Assembly (NCBI RefSeq): GCF_024172095.1
Contig: NZ_JAMZDX010000005.1
Span: forward strand, 741,503 to 805,502
Reading direction: 5' to 3'
Length of the DNA stretch: 64,000 nt
Source: Kitasatospora cinereorecta
GTDB lineage: Bacteria > Actinomycetota > Actinomycetes > Streptomycetales > Streptomycetaceae
Shown one piece after another: positions 18,276-26,399 of this stretch (the first letter of the stretch is position 1; each line of letters starts with the position of its first letter). The position numbers were made by a program, and so were the translations under genes. Under the pieces are notes generated by a model that was not told where the DNA came from, did no database searches, and was given only the letters and a program-made list of their open reading frames with translations.

Positions 18276-21200
18276 CAACATGCTCCAGGGTCCGGGAAGG
18301 CGGTGATGATCCCCCTGCCCAAGGGTTCCACGGCGACACGGATGCACACTCCGTTACGTACACCGAACACCCTGAACTTCGCGGGGTTGCCCGCGCGGGT
18401 GAGGGCAGCGCCTCCTGGGCCGCCGTCCAGCCAACGAGAATTCACATCCGTGGCGATGTCGGAGACGTGTTCCATGATGTCGTCCGCGGACCACGACTCG
18501 GGGAAGGTCGACTTGCCGGGGTTTCCGGGTGCCATGTGGCCACCGCTCCAGGACCCGTCGGCCTTCTGCCCGCCGTAGAGGATGTGGTGCGTGGCCTGCT
18601 CACTCGCCAGGTTCGTACGGCCGGGCGAAGCCTGGAGGTTCGCGTCGCTCGTGGTTCCCTGGCTGTCGACCGTGAAGCGCGCACAGGTGCTGTTGTGCAC
18701 GAGCACCGGGGTGGCGCCCGCCAGCACGTAGTACGTGTGGAGCTGGTCGACGGTGAGGTTGTAGGCGGTCCGGTCGGCGGTGCGGTAGTTGTGCACCGAC
18801 GCGACCGTGACGAGCCGGCCGTCCGAGGCGAGCAGCTGGTCGCCGGGCTCGACGTCGGCGGCGTTGGTCCACCGCTTGGTGGTGGCGTCCCAGAACGGGT
18901 GGTGCTGGGTGGAGGTGAGGGTGCTGGTCCCACCGGTCGGCGGGGCGCGGGGCCCGGCCGCGGCCGAGAGGACCAGCTCCGTGAACTCCTGGTCGTTCGG
19001 GGTGACGATGGTGGCCGTCACCTGCTTGGACGCCGTCGTCCCCGTCTGCGGGTCGGTCGCGGCGACCTGGTCACCGATGGCGACCTGGTCGATCGCCTTG
19101 GTGGTGCCGTCGGCCAGGAGGACCTGGGTGCCCGCCGGGAAGCTGTTCTTGCACCCCGGGTTCCCGCTCTCGTTGCTCGGCCGGGCGGCCTTGGCCTTGG
19201 AGGTGGGTTCCTTGGTGGTGGGCTCCGAGGTGCGAGGACCCGTGGAGGCTGCCTTGCCGGCGTCCTGTTCGAGTGCCGCCGCGGCCTTTCCGGCACCGAG
19301 GGCCGCCACTGCGGTCGCCCCGAGGGCCAGTCCGCCTTCGGCGGCGGCTCCCATGGCTGCTCCGGCCACGGCGGCCGACAGGCTGCCGACCTCCATGCCG
19401 CCGGCGAAGCCTTCGGCGGCGGCGACGAGGACACCCGCGCACGCGCCGCCCGAGGCGACGATGCACGCGGCCGCGCCGACGACCACCGCGGTGACGACCA
19501 TGGCGGCGATGACCGGGTGGTCCTCGACGGCCTTGACGACGGTGTGGACGGCGCTCTTCGCCTTGCACTTCAGCCAGCCGCTGAAGCCGCCGCACTTCTT
19601 CTTGCCGCTGTCGTGGCTGCCGCCACCACCGCCGCCACCACCACCGCCGCCTCCGCCGCCTCCGCCGTCACCGCTGTTGCCGGTGTCGGTGCCGGCGGTT
19701 CCGTTGGTGGTCGTGATCGGCTGCGAGGTCGACGGTCCGCCGGTCGTGCAGTTGGAGGAGGTGGGGTTGGCGTTGCAGTAGTCGGCGAGTCGTCCGTCGC
19801 TGACGGAGACCAGGCCGCTGGCGTCGCTGCTGTTCAGCGGGTCGTTGCCGCTGTAGGCATAGCCGTTCCACTGCTGGGGGTTGCCCTCGGCCAGGAGCGG
19901 GTCCGGGTTGAGGAACCGCCCGTGGACGGGGTCGTACTCACGGGCACCGAGGTTGGTGAGCCCCGTGGCGTCGTCCTGGGTGCCGCCGACGAACCCCTTG
20001 TCACCGGCCCAGCTGCCCGGCGCGGGCTGGGTGCCGCGCTGGTTGCCGAACGGGTCGGTCGGGCGCCGGGTGACCGTCTGCGCGGCATCGGTGCCGATCT
20101 GGACGCCGTTGGTGCCGTGCGGGTCGGACGCCTGGTAGACCAGCTGACCGCCACCGGTGGCCGCGGTGACCCGGGTGATGGTGATGCCACCCGAGCCGGC
20201 GTAGTACCGGACGTCGGTCATCGACCCGTTGGGCACGGACGTGTCGAGCGTCAGCTCGTCCGTACCGAGGTTGAGCGTGGTCTTGCCGGGGTCGCGGCGG
20301 AGCAGCTGGTTGCCGTCCGCGTCGTACAGGTACGAGGTGCCCTGGCTCTGACCGGTCCTGCTGACGGAGTCGAGCTTGTCCTCCCCGTTCCAGCTGAGCG
20401 TGGTGGTACCGGTGGTGTCGGTGACGCTGGTGGTGTTGCCCATCGCGTCGTACTGGTAGCCGGTCGCCACCGTGCCGGACGCCGACTTCGTCGAGGTCGA
20501 CACCAGCGCGTGCGGGCCACCCGTGCCGCCGCCCGTGTTCGGCGCGCCGGTCTTGGTGTTGACCGTGCCCGCGGGGTTGAAGGTCTGGGTGGTGGTGACG
20601 TCGTTGGCGGTCCTGCCGGTGGTGTCGTGCTGCACCAGCGAGGTGCGGTTGCCGGTGACGTCGTAGGAGTACGTCTGCCAGTACGGCGCCGGGCCGCCCA
20701 CGCTCGGCGTGGTGCCGTTCATCGCCGGGCCGCCGGCGTTGTTGCAGCCGCCGACGCCGGGGACGGACGGGGCCGCCTTGGTGGAGGTGCCGGCCGTGTC
20801 GGTCCAGGCGTTGGTGACGCGGCCGAGGTGGTCGTAGGTGAAGCACTGCAGGTCGGTCGCCGAGGCGTTCTGCAGGTCCTTCACCGAGGTCAGCCGGCCG
20901 GCCGGGTTGTAGGTGTAGCTGAACTGGTCGAGCGAGGTGGTGCCGGTCTGGCGGTCCAGGAAGGAGCTCACCAGCCGTCCGGTGGCCCAGTCGTAGTTCT
21001 GGGTGGAGACGACCTGGTTGCCCCAGTCGCCCACGGTGGTGCGGGTCGGCCGCCCCATCGCGTCGTACTGGACGTCCGTGACCAGGGTGGAGTTGCCGCC
21101 GGAGGCGATCAGCAGGCCGGTGGTGGAGTAGAGGTAGTCCACCTCCTCGGCGGGCAGGCCGCCCACCGCCGGCAGGTTGGTGTGGTCCAGCGCGCCGAGC

Positions 21201-24200
21201 ACCGGCGTGTAGGTGTTGCTCGAGGTGTAGGTGCCACCGAGAGCGCCCTCGCCGGTCGGACCGCCGGGGACGGTCACGCTCGTGCCCAGCACCCGGTACA
21301 TCGCGTCGTACCCGGTCACGGCCTGGGTGTAGGCCTTGCCCGTGGCCGCGCCACCCACGTAGCGGGTGGAGGAGGCGGCCATGCCCCTGCCGTTCGGCAC
21401 GGTGTCGTACGACCAGCCCGCGAGCTGGTTCGCCGCGGAGACGCTCCCGTTGTACAGACCGGTCTTCCGCCCCAGCACGTCGTACGAGTACGCCAGCGTG
21501 TTGCCCTTGGCGTCCGTGGTCGACGCGACCCGGGAGTTGGCGTCGAACGTGGTGGTGACGGTGCCGGTGTCGGGGTCGGTCACCGAGGTCTGGCGCCCGC
21601 GCAGGTCGTGCGTGTAGCTCCAGGTGTTGCCGGCGGCGTCCTTCCTGGTCAGCGGCTGACCGGCCGCGGTGTACGCGTACGTGGTGACGTCCGCGTCGGC
21701 CGCGACACCGGTCGGAGAACTGCCGTGGTACTGCCACAACTGGGTGGTGCGGCCGCGCGCGTCGGTGACCGTGCTGGTGGGCGTACCGCCCTGCGGCGGC
21801 GTGACGTCGACGCGGTCCGCGCCCGGGTAGGCGGTGGTGGAGACCCACTGCTGCTGGGCGTAGGACATGAACGCGTCGGTGACCGTGCGGCCCATGCCGT
21901 CGTAGGTGATCCAGTCCTGGGCCGGGACCTGCGAGTCCTGCGGACCGTAGACCGTCCCGTTCGGCTGGTTCGCGCTGTCGAAGTACGCCGCGGACTTCTT
22001 GACCACCCAGCCGTGCGAGTCGTAGACCCGGTCGGTGATCAGGCGGCCGGCGCCAGCGGTCGCCGGGGTGGCCTGGGTCTGACGCAGTCGGCCCAGACCG
22101 TCGTACAGCTCGTTCTGGGTCTGGTAGCTGCCGTCCTCGTTGATCGCCTGCGAGGTGACCACGGTCGGCGCGGTGACACCGTTGATCGCGTACGAGAACT
22201 TGTAGTTCGGACTCAGGTTGGTCGCCCGGTCCGGCTGCCACACCGCGGTCAGCCGCCCGAGGGCGTCGTACTGCTTGGTGCCGGCGTTGCCGTTCGCATC
22301 GGTGTACACCAGCGGGACGCTGCGTCCCGGATCGATCGTCTGCGAGGTGGCCCAGGACGCCCCCATCGGGCCGGTGAGCGTGACCTTGGTCGGGATCGCC
22401 CCGGTCGCCGGCGTGAACGCCGTCTGCTGGGTGACACCGTCCGGGCCCGCCGCCGAGGTCACCCGGCCGTAGCCGTCGAACGCGGACGAGGCCAGTTGCA
22501 CGAACTGCGGGGTGCCGGAGCCGTCGTAGGAGTCGACCGCCCAGGTGCTGGTCGGGTCCGTCGTACCGCCGGCCTGGCCGAAGGCCTTGCCGTCGTAGAA
22601 GGTCCGCGTGTCCTTCAGCGTGTTGTCGGCGTTCGGAGTGGTCCCGCAGGGGCCCGCGACGACCTTCTCCTCCGAGGTGAGCGTGCGGATCAGCGGGTTG
22701 CTGCTGGTCGCGTAGCTCGTGGTGGTGCAGATCTCCGGAGCGTCGGCGGTGCCGTCGCCCTTGTCGTCCTCCTGGAACGGGCGGTTGCCGTTGTTCGGGT
22801 CGAAGCTCGTCACCGAACTCGTGCTCCGCCACGTCCCGTTGGACAGCTTCGTCCAGGACGACGCCGTGGTGCCGGTGCTCTGGTAGCGCGCCACCAGGTC
22901 CGGCATGCCGTTCTGCTGCTTGTGCGTCGCCGTCACCACGTCGTTCGACGTGACGGTGGACGACGCCGTCTGCACCGACCCGCCGGCCCGGTCGAAGCCC
23001 TGCGTGCCGAGCACGCTGCCCGTACGCCACTTGTCGTCCGTCACCGTGACCGGGTTCGCGCCCGGGTACGGGGTGAACGAGGCCGAGACGCTGCGCGTGC
23101 TGCCGTTGGCGAGGTAGTCGCCGTTCATGCCGCGCAGGTAGGTGACGGTGCCCTGGGTCTTGGGCGCCTCGCCGGCGTTGCCGCTGCCGGTGGTCGTGGT
23201 GACCGTCTGGTAGCCGCGGAAGTCGTCCCAGGTGCGCACCTTGGGGTCGGTGAACTCACCGTCGTTGCGGTGCCAGGCGGCGCCGCCGCCGTAGGTGTAG
23301 TCGGTCGACTTGGTGAGCGTGGTGCCGGTGACGGCGTCCTGCTCGGTGACGGCGGTGACCAGGTACTTGTTGAACCAGTCGTTGACCGGGTCGGTGGCCG
23401 ACTGGCCGGGCAGGTACCAGTGGACGGGCATGCAGGCCATGGTGTTGCCGTCCTCGGAGGACGGCATCCGGTTGTTGACCCGCGAGCACTCCGGGTCGGC
23501 GTAGACCACGTTGATCTGGCCGCCGGTCTCGGTGGTGATCTGCTGGATCCGCGGACGGTTGAACGCCGGCTGGGCCGGGGTCAGGCCGTCCACGCGGTTG
23601 GCCAGTTCACGCGCGGTGAAGGAGACCGCGGGCAGAGAGATCGCCGGCTGCCCGTTGGTCGCGGTCCGCACGATCGAGGAGAGCCACAGCGACGGCTTGG
23701 TGCCGTCACCCGGGTCCGGGAAAGTGTGCTTCAGCTCCCACGAGTCCACGCCCCGGTACGCGCTGTCGACCAGGACCTGGGTCTCGATCTTCGACAGCAT
23801 CAGCGGCGACCAGAAGGTCGGCGAGTAGTTGGTGCAGGTACCCGTCGACGGGCAGTCCTGGTCCAGCGGGCTGTCCGGCCAGTTGGACTGGTTGGCCTTG
23901 GTCCGCTGCGCGGTGGTGCAGGTCACCGAACCCGAGGCCGTGCACCGCTCGGCGGTGGTGAACAGCACCTTCGCCGCCGGCTTCACGCCGCCGTTCGCGG
24001 CGAGCTGCTCCGGCAGGCGCTGGCCGTAGGCGATCTGGGTGACCTCTGCGGAGCGGACGTACGCGGTCAGCGTGCCGCTGCCGTTGTTCTGACCGCCGCC
24101 GCGCGCGTAGTAGTTGAGGTCCTGCTGGTAGCTGTAGGTGATCAGGTTCTGGTGCGTGTCCACGACGTAGTCGAGGTTCCAGCGCCAACCCTCCTGGCAC

Positions 24201-25606
24201 CACGAACCGTTGCCCTTGGCGGAGTCGTAGCAGTCGTCCCCGCTCTTCGGCGAGTACACCGGGACGTACTCGACCGAGTTCGTCGCCGGGTCGCTGTGGT
24301 TGCCGCCCGGCAGGTGGTTCTGGCCGAAGTAGTACTGGATGCCGTTCGACGTGGTCACCCGCCAGTACTCACCGCCCCGGGCCTCGTTGGCCGCACCGGT
24401 CAGCTGCTCGACCTTCGAACCGTCGTCACCCTGCAGATGCCAGGCGCCGGTCGTGTCGTCGTGCACCAGCGTGCCCGAGTGGCCCCCCAGGCTGAGCGAG
24501 GCGTTCTGGCCGCCCCAGCAGGTGTCACCCGACCCCGTGATGCCGTCCTTGTCGCAGGACCGGTAGGAGCGCTCGATGAAGCCCGGCTGGTAGTCCCAGC
24601 CCTCACCGACCCAGGACGCCTGCGCGTTCTGCGCCGACGTCTTGCCGTCCACCATCGACGAGTCGTAGCCCAGCGAGAGGGCGGGGCCGGCGCCACCGAT
24701 CGAGGCGGGCGTCGGGATCGGGTACGAGTACGTGAAGTTGCCCACGTTCGAACCCGAACCCCACGCCGCCGAGGAGGACAGCGGCGAAGCCGTGTAGCCA
24801 CCCATCGGGCCGCTCGCCGCGGTGGTCGCGGCCAGCACGGTCGCGGCCGAGGTGGCCGCCGCCTGGACGAACGACGCCTGGACCGCTCGGCCTTCGGAAC
24901 CTGCCGGCAGCGCGGCCCCGTTCACCGTGGACGCCGCCGGCAGCGTGACCTGCGCGGTCAGCACACCGGTCTTCGGGTCCACGTTCGACGCCACCGGTGT
25001 CTGCTTCTGGCACTCCGCGCGGTCCGGCGTCGTCAACGCACAGGCAGGCAACTCCACCAGCCGCGCGCGGTCCGCCCAACCGGCGCCCTGAAGCGTCTTC
25101 AGGTCGAGCGCCACCTTCACGCTGCGCTGCTCGGACGAGGTGTCGGCATCGGTCAGCGCCACGACCGGACCGGTCACACCGGCGGCCTTGCCCTGGTCCG
25201 CGCCCGCCATGTCGACGCGCACCGAGCGCACCGGGTCGTGGTCGCCCTGCGCCACCTTCACCGGCAGCCGACCGGCCTGCACCGGCGCGGCGTCCGGCAG
25301 CGCGACCGTCGCCGAACCGGCCGGAGCCGCCGCCACCGGCGCGGCGGGCTTCCACTCGCCCGGCACCTGGAACTTCGGCGCCGGCAGCTTGCCCGGCTTC
25401 ACATCCTTGCCCTTGACCGGCTTCTGACCGGTCAAGGGCGTTCCGGGCGACCACACCTTCCCGTGCGGTCGCACCGCAGCCCACGCCTCGACGGACGGAG
25501 CCACGATCAGAGTTGTCAGAACGGACAAGAAGGCTATGAAGGACACCCAAGGATGTCCCCCTCTCCGCCATCTCGCCAGCGGCGTTCGGATACGCCACGC
25601 CCCCAT
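18275..25606 (-). CDS. Secreted RHS polymorphic toxin with HINT domain and EndoU-like nuclease tip
   Basis: This 2443-residue product begins with a basic stretch and hydrophobic helix (about 18-43) ending SVEAWAA, a signal peptide. A large N-terminal part follows, then many YD/RHS repeats such as YDALGRLTAVWQPD. The RHS core closes with DPVHGRFLNPDPLL and GYAYSGNDPLNS. A run of 16 Gly (1981-1996) leads to a hydrophobic segment (about 2020-2060), then a HINT domain at 2152-2306 starting CKNSFPAGTQV and ending VLVHNS. The tip at 2307-2443 resembles bacterial EndoU nucleases, with HHILYGG, GGH, GKSTFPESWS and IITAFP; likely catalytic residues are H2340 or H2341, H2357 and K2365. It presumably acts as a contact-delivered nuclease toxin. 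The ATG has GGAG five bases upstream. An immunity gene overlaps its end. Confidence 0.88.
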   Translation of the reverse strand: MGAWRIRTPLARWRRGGHPWVSFIAFLSVLTTLIVAPSVEAWAAVRPHGKVWSPGTPLTGQKPVKGKDVKPGKLPAPKFQVPGEWKPAAPVAAAPAGSATVALPDAAPVQAGRLPVKVAQGDHDPVRSVRVDMAGADQGKAAGVTGPVVALTDADTSSEQRSVKVALDLKTLQGAGWADRARLVELPACALTTPDRAECQKQTPVASNVDPKTGVLTAQVTLPAASTVNGAALPAGSEGRAVQASFVQAAATSAATVLAATTAASGPMGGYTASPLSSSAAWGSGSNVGNFTYSYPIPTPASIGGAGPALSLGYDSSMVDGKTSAQNAQASWVGEGWDYQPGFIERSYRSCDKDGITGSGDTCWGGQNASLSLGGHSGTLVHDDTTGAWHLQGDDGSKVEQLTGAANEARGGEYWRVTTSNGIQYYFGQNHLPGGNHSDPATNSVEYVPVYSPKSGDDCYDSAKGNGSWCQEGWRWNLDYVVDTHQNLITYSYQQDLNYYARGGGQNNGSGTLTAYVRSAEVTQIAYGQRLPEQLAANGGVKPAAKVLFTTAERCTASGSVTCTTAQRTKANQSNWPDSPLDQDCPSTGTCTNYSPTFWSPLMLSKIETQVLVDSAYRGVDSWELKHTFPDPGDGTKPSLWLSSIVRTATNGQPAISLPAVSFTARELANRVDGLTPAQPAFNRPRIQQITTETGGQINVVYADPECSRVNNRMPSSEDGNTMACMPVHWYLPGQSATDPVNDWFNKYLVTAVTEQDAVTGTTLTKSTDYTYGGGAAWHRNDGEFTDPKVRTWDDFRGYQTVTTTTGSGNAGEAPKTQGTVTYLRGMNGDYLANGSTRSVSASFTPYPGANPVTVTDDKWRTGSVLGTQGFDRAGGSVQTASSTVTSNDVVTATHKQQNGMPDLVARYQSTGTTASSWTKLSNGTWRSTSSVTSFDPNNGNRPFQEDDKGDGTADAPEICTTTSYATSSNPLIRTLTSEEKVVAGPCGTTPNADNTLKDTRTFYDGKAFGQAGGTTDPTSTWAVDSYDGSGTPQFVQLASSAFDGYGRVTSAAGPDGVTQQTAFTPATGAIPTKVTLTGPMGASWATSQTIDPGRSVPLVYTDANGNAGTKQYDALGRLTAVWQPDRATNLSPNYKFSYAINGVTAPTVVTSQAINEDGSYQTQNELYDGLGRLRQTQATPATAGAGRLITDRVYDSHGWVVKKSAAYFDSANQPNGTVYGPQDSQVPAQDWITYDGMGRTVTDAFMSYAQQQWVSTTAYPGADRVDVTPPQGGTPTSTVTDARGRTTQLWQYHGSSPTGVAADADVTTYAYTAAGQPLTRKDAAGNTWSYTHDLRGRQTSVTDPDTGTVTTTFDANSRVASTTDAKGNTLAYSYDVLGRKTGLYNGSVSAANQLAGWSYDTVPNGRGMAASSTRYVGGAATGKAYTQAVTGYDAMYRVLGTSVTVPGGPTGEGALGGTYTSSNTYTPVLGALDHTNLPAVGGLPAEEVDYLYSTTGLLIASGGNSTLVTDVQYDAMGRPTRTTVGDWGNQVVSTQNYDWATGRLVSSFLDRQTGTTSLDQFSYTYNPAGRLTSVKDLQNASATDLQCFTYDHLGRVTNAWTDTAGTSTKAAPSVPGVGGCNNAGGPAMNGTTPSVGGPAPYWQTYSYDVTGNRTSLVQHDTTGRTANDVTTTQTFNPAGTVNTKTGAPNTGGGTGGPHALVSTSTKSASGTVATGYQYDAMGNTTSVTDTTGTTTLSWNGEDKLDSVSRTGQSQGTSYLYDADGNQLLRRDPGKTTLNLGTDELTLDTSVPNGSMTDVRYYAGSGGITITRVTAATGGGQLVYQASDPHGTNGVQIGTDAAQTVTRRPTDPFGNQRGTQPAPGSWAGDKGFVGGTQDDATGLTNLGAREYDPVHGRFLNPDPLLAEGNPQQWNGYAYSGNDPLNSSDASGLVSVSDGRLADYCNANPTSSNCTTGGPSTSQPITTTNGTAGTDTGNSGDGGGGGGGGGGGGGGGGSHDSGKKKCGGFSGWLKCKAKSAVHTVVKAVEDHPVIAAMVVTAVVVGAAACIVASGGACAGVLVAAAEGFAGGMEVGSLSAAVAGAAMGAAAEGGLALGATAVAALGAGKAAAALEQDAGKAASTGPRTSEPTTKEPTSKAKAARPSNESGNPGCKNSFPAGTQVLLADGTTKAIDQVAIGDQVAATDPQTGTTASKQVTATIVTPNDQEFTELVLSAAAGPRAPPTGGTSTLTSTQHHPFWDATTKRWTNAADVEPGDQLLASDGRLVTVASVHNYRTADRTAYNLTVDQLHTYYVLAGATPVLVHNSTCARFTVDSQGTTSDANLQASPGRTNLASEQATHHILYGGQKADGSWSGGHMAPGNPGKSTFPESWSADDIMEHVSDIATDVNSRWLDGGPGGAALTRAGNPAKFRVFGVRNGVCIRVAVEPLGRGIITAFPDPGAC
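19619..19666 (-). repeat. Run of 16 glycine codons in the RHS protein
   Basis: Sixteen consecutive Gly codons (GGN, mixed GGC, GGT and GGA) lie between the end of the RHS shell and the hydrophobic pre-toxin segment. They form a flexible hinge and a slippage-prone tract. A change of any number of bases other than three would cut off the HINT domain and the toxin tip. Confidence 0.9.
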
Positions 25607-25634
25607 GGGTTCTCCAATGAATTAATCGACAAAC

Positions 25635-25680
25635 AGTCACATGATCATGACGACTGCCGAGGAGGACCCTAGCGTGGGGC
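25635..25680 (-). promoter_or_regulatory. Promoter element of the first RHS gene, shared with the second
   Basis: On the minus strand a CCCACGC block precedes a -10-like TAGGGT at 25671-25666, then a GTCGTCATGA block. The same order (CCCACG, TAGGGT, GTCGCCATGA) stands at 61191-61221 before the second RHS gene. The conservation between paralogues in non-coding DNA supports a shared promoter. A 10-base palindrome CATGATCATG lies at 25640-25649. No convincing -35 is shared. Confidence 0.45.
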
Positions 25681-25825
25681 CGATCCGCTGCACACGGCGC
25701 ACCGGTCCGGAACGGAGCCTGTAGTTCGCTCACCGCCTGATTGCTTGAGATATCACCCGTGTCGGCATACTTCGCACCGGATTTGACTGTGGCTCACGGC
25801 TGTTTCCCGCTTCCTGCGACGGGCT

Positions 25826-26302
25826 TCAGGGGCGGGGGCTCTCGCAGCCGCCCGGCCAGACCACCTGGACGTACAGCCCGGCGCGTTCGGCCGCCTCGAC
25901 CACGCGGGCGGCCGGGCAGTCGGGGGTGCCGTCCCAGACCGCGATCAGTTCCTCGACCATCGAGACCAGGGCGCCGCAGGTGTCGTCGCCGAGCCCGCCG
26001 ACCTCCAGCGGGGCGAGCCGGTGCACGGCGTTCGCCTCGTTGAGCAGCCGCTGCCGGGTGCGGCTGCAGCCGGGGCCGCCGAAGGCGCCGATCCGGCCGG
26101 CGGTGGCCGAGACGATGGCCTCGATCTTCCCGCCGTGGTCCAGCACCGCCTGCGCGAACCAGCGCTCCGGCCCCTCGGCCAGCGTGCCGATGCCGACCAG
26201 GTCGTACGCGCCGTAGGAGGTGACCAGACGCCAGAGCTCGCCCCGGATGAGCATCTCGGAGATCTCGGAGAGCCCCTCGTGCCCGACGATTCCGACTCGC
26301 AT
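25826..26302 (-). CDS. SLOG-like Rossmann-fold nucleotide-binding protein, unknown role
   Basis: The 158-residue product starts MRVGIVGHEGLSE, which resembles the first strand and loop of the SLOG (DprA/LOG-like) Rossmann superfamily. It continues with GIGTLAEGPERWFAQAVLDHGG, a middle segment ending in VEELIAVWDG, and a final strand VQVVWPGG. That order fits a small predicted nucleotide- or ligand-binding domain. The ATG at 26302 has GAGGGG ten bases upstream; an in-frame TTG at 26320 is less likely. It lies upstream of the first RHS gene on the same strand, with about 220 bases between, and diverges from the HEAT-like gene. The assignment is by eye; it could be another Rossmann family. Confidence 0.5.
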   Translation of the reverse strand: MRVGIVGHEGLSEISEMLIRGELWRLVTSYGAYDLVGIGTLAEGPERWFAQAVLDHGGKIEAIVSATAGRIGAFGGPGCSRTRQRLLNEANAVHRLAPLEVGGLGDDTCGALVSMVEELIAVWDGTPDCPAARVVEAAERAGLYVQVVWPGGCESPRP

Positions 26303-26399
26303 GAAAAATCGACCCCTCAAACCCGGGTCGTGCCGTCCTCAGGGTACTACCGGGAAAACCCGGTGCGGCCGGGCCTCCCGGCGGGCAGAATCCCCGCCG

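Noticed and set aside
18218..25672. A 2484-codon open frame on the plus strand opposite the first RHS gene
   Set aside because: It is the antisense shadow of a GC-rich gene; its sequence is low-complexity Arg/Gly/Ala/Val without domains, and the minus strand has the full RHS protein.
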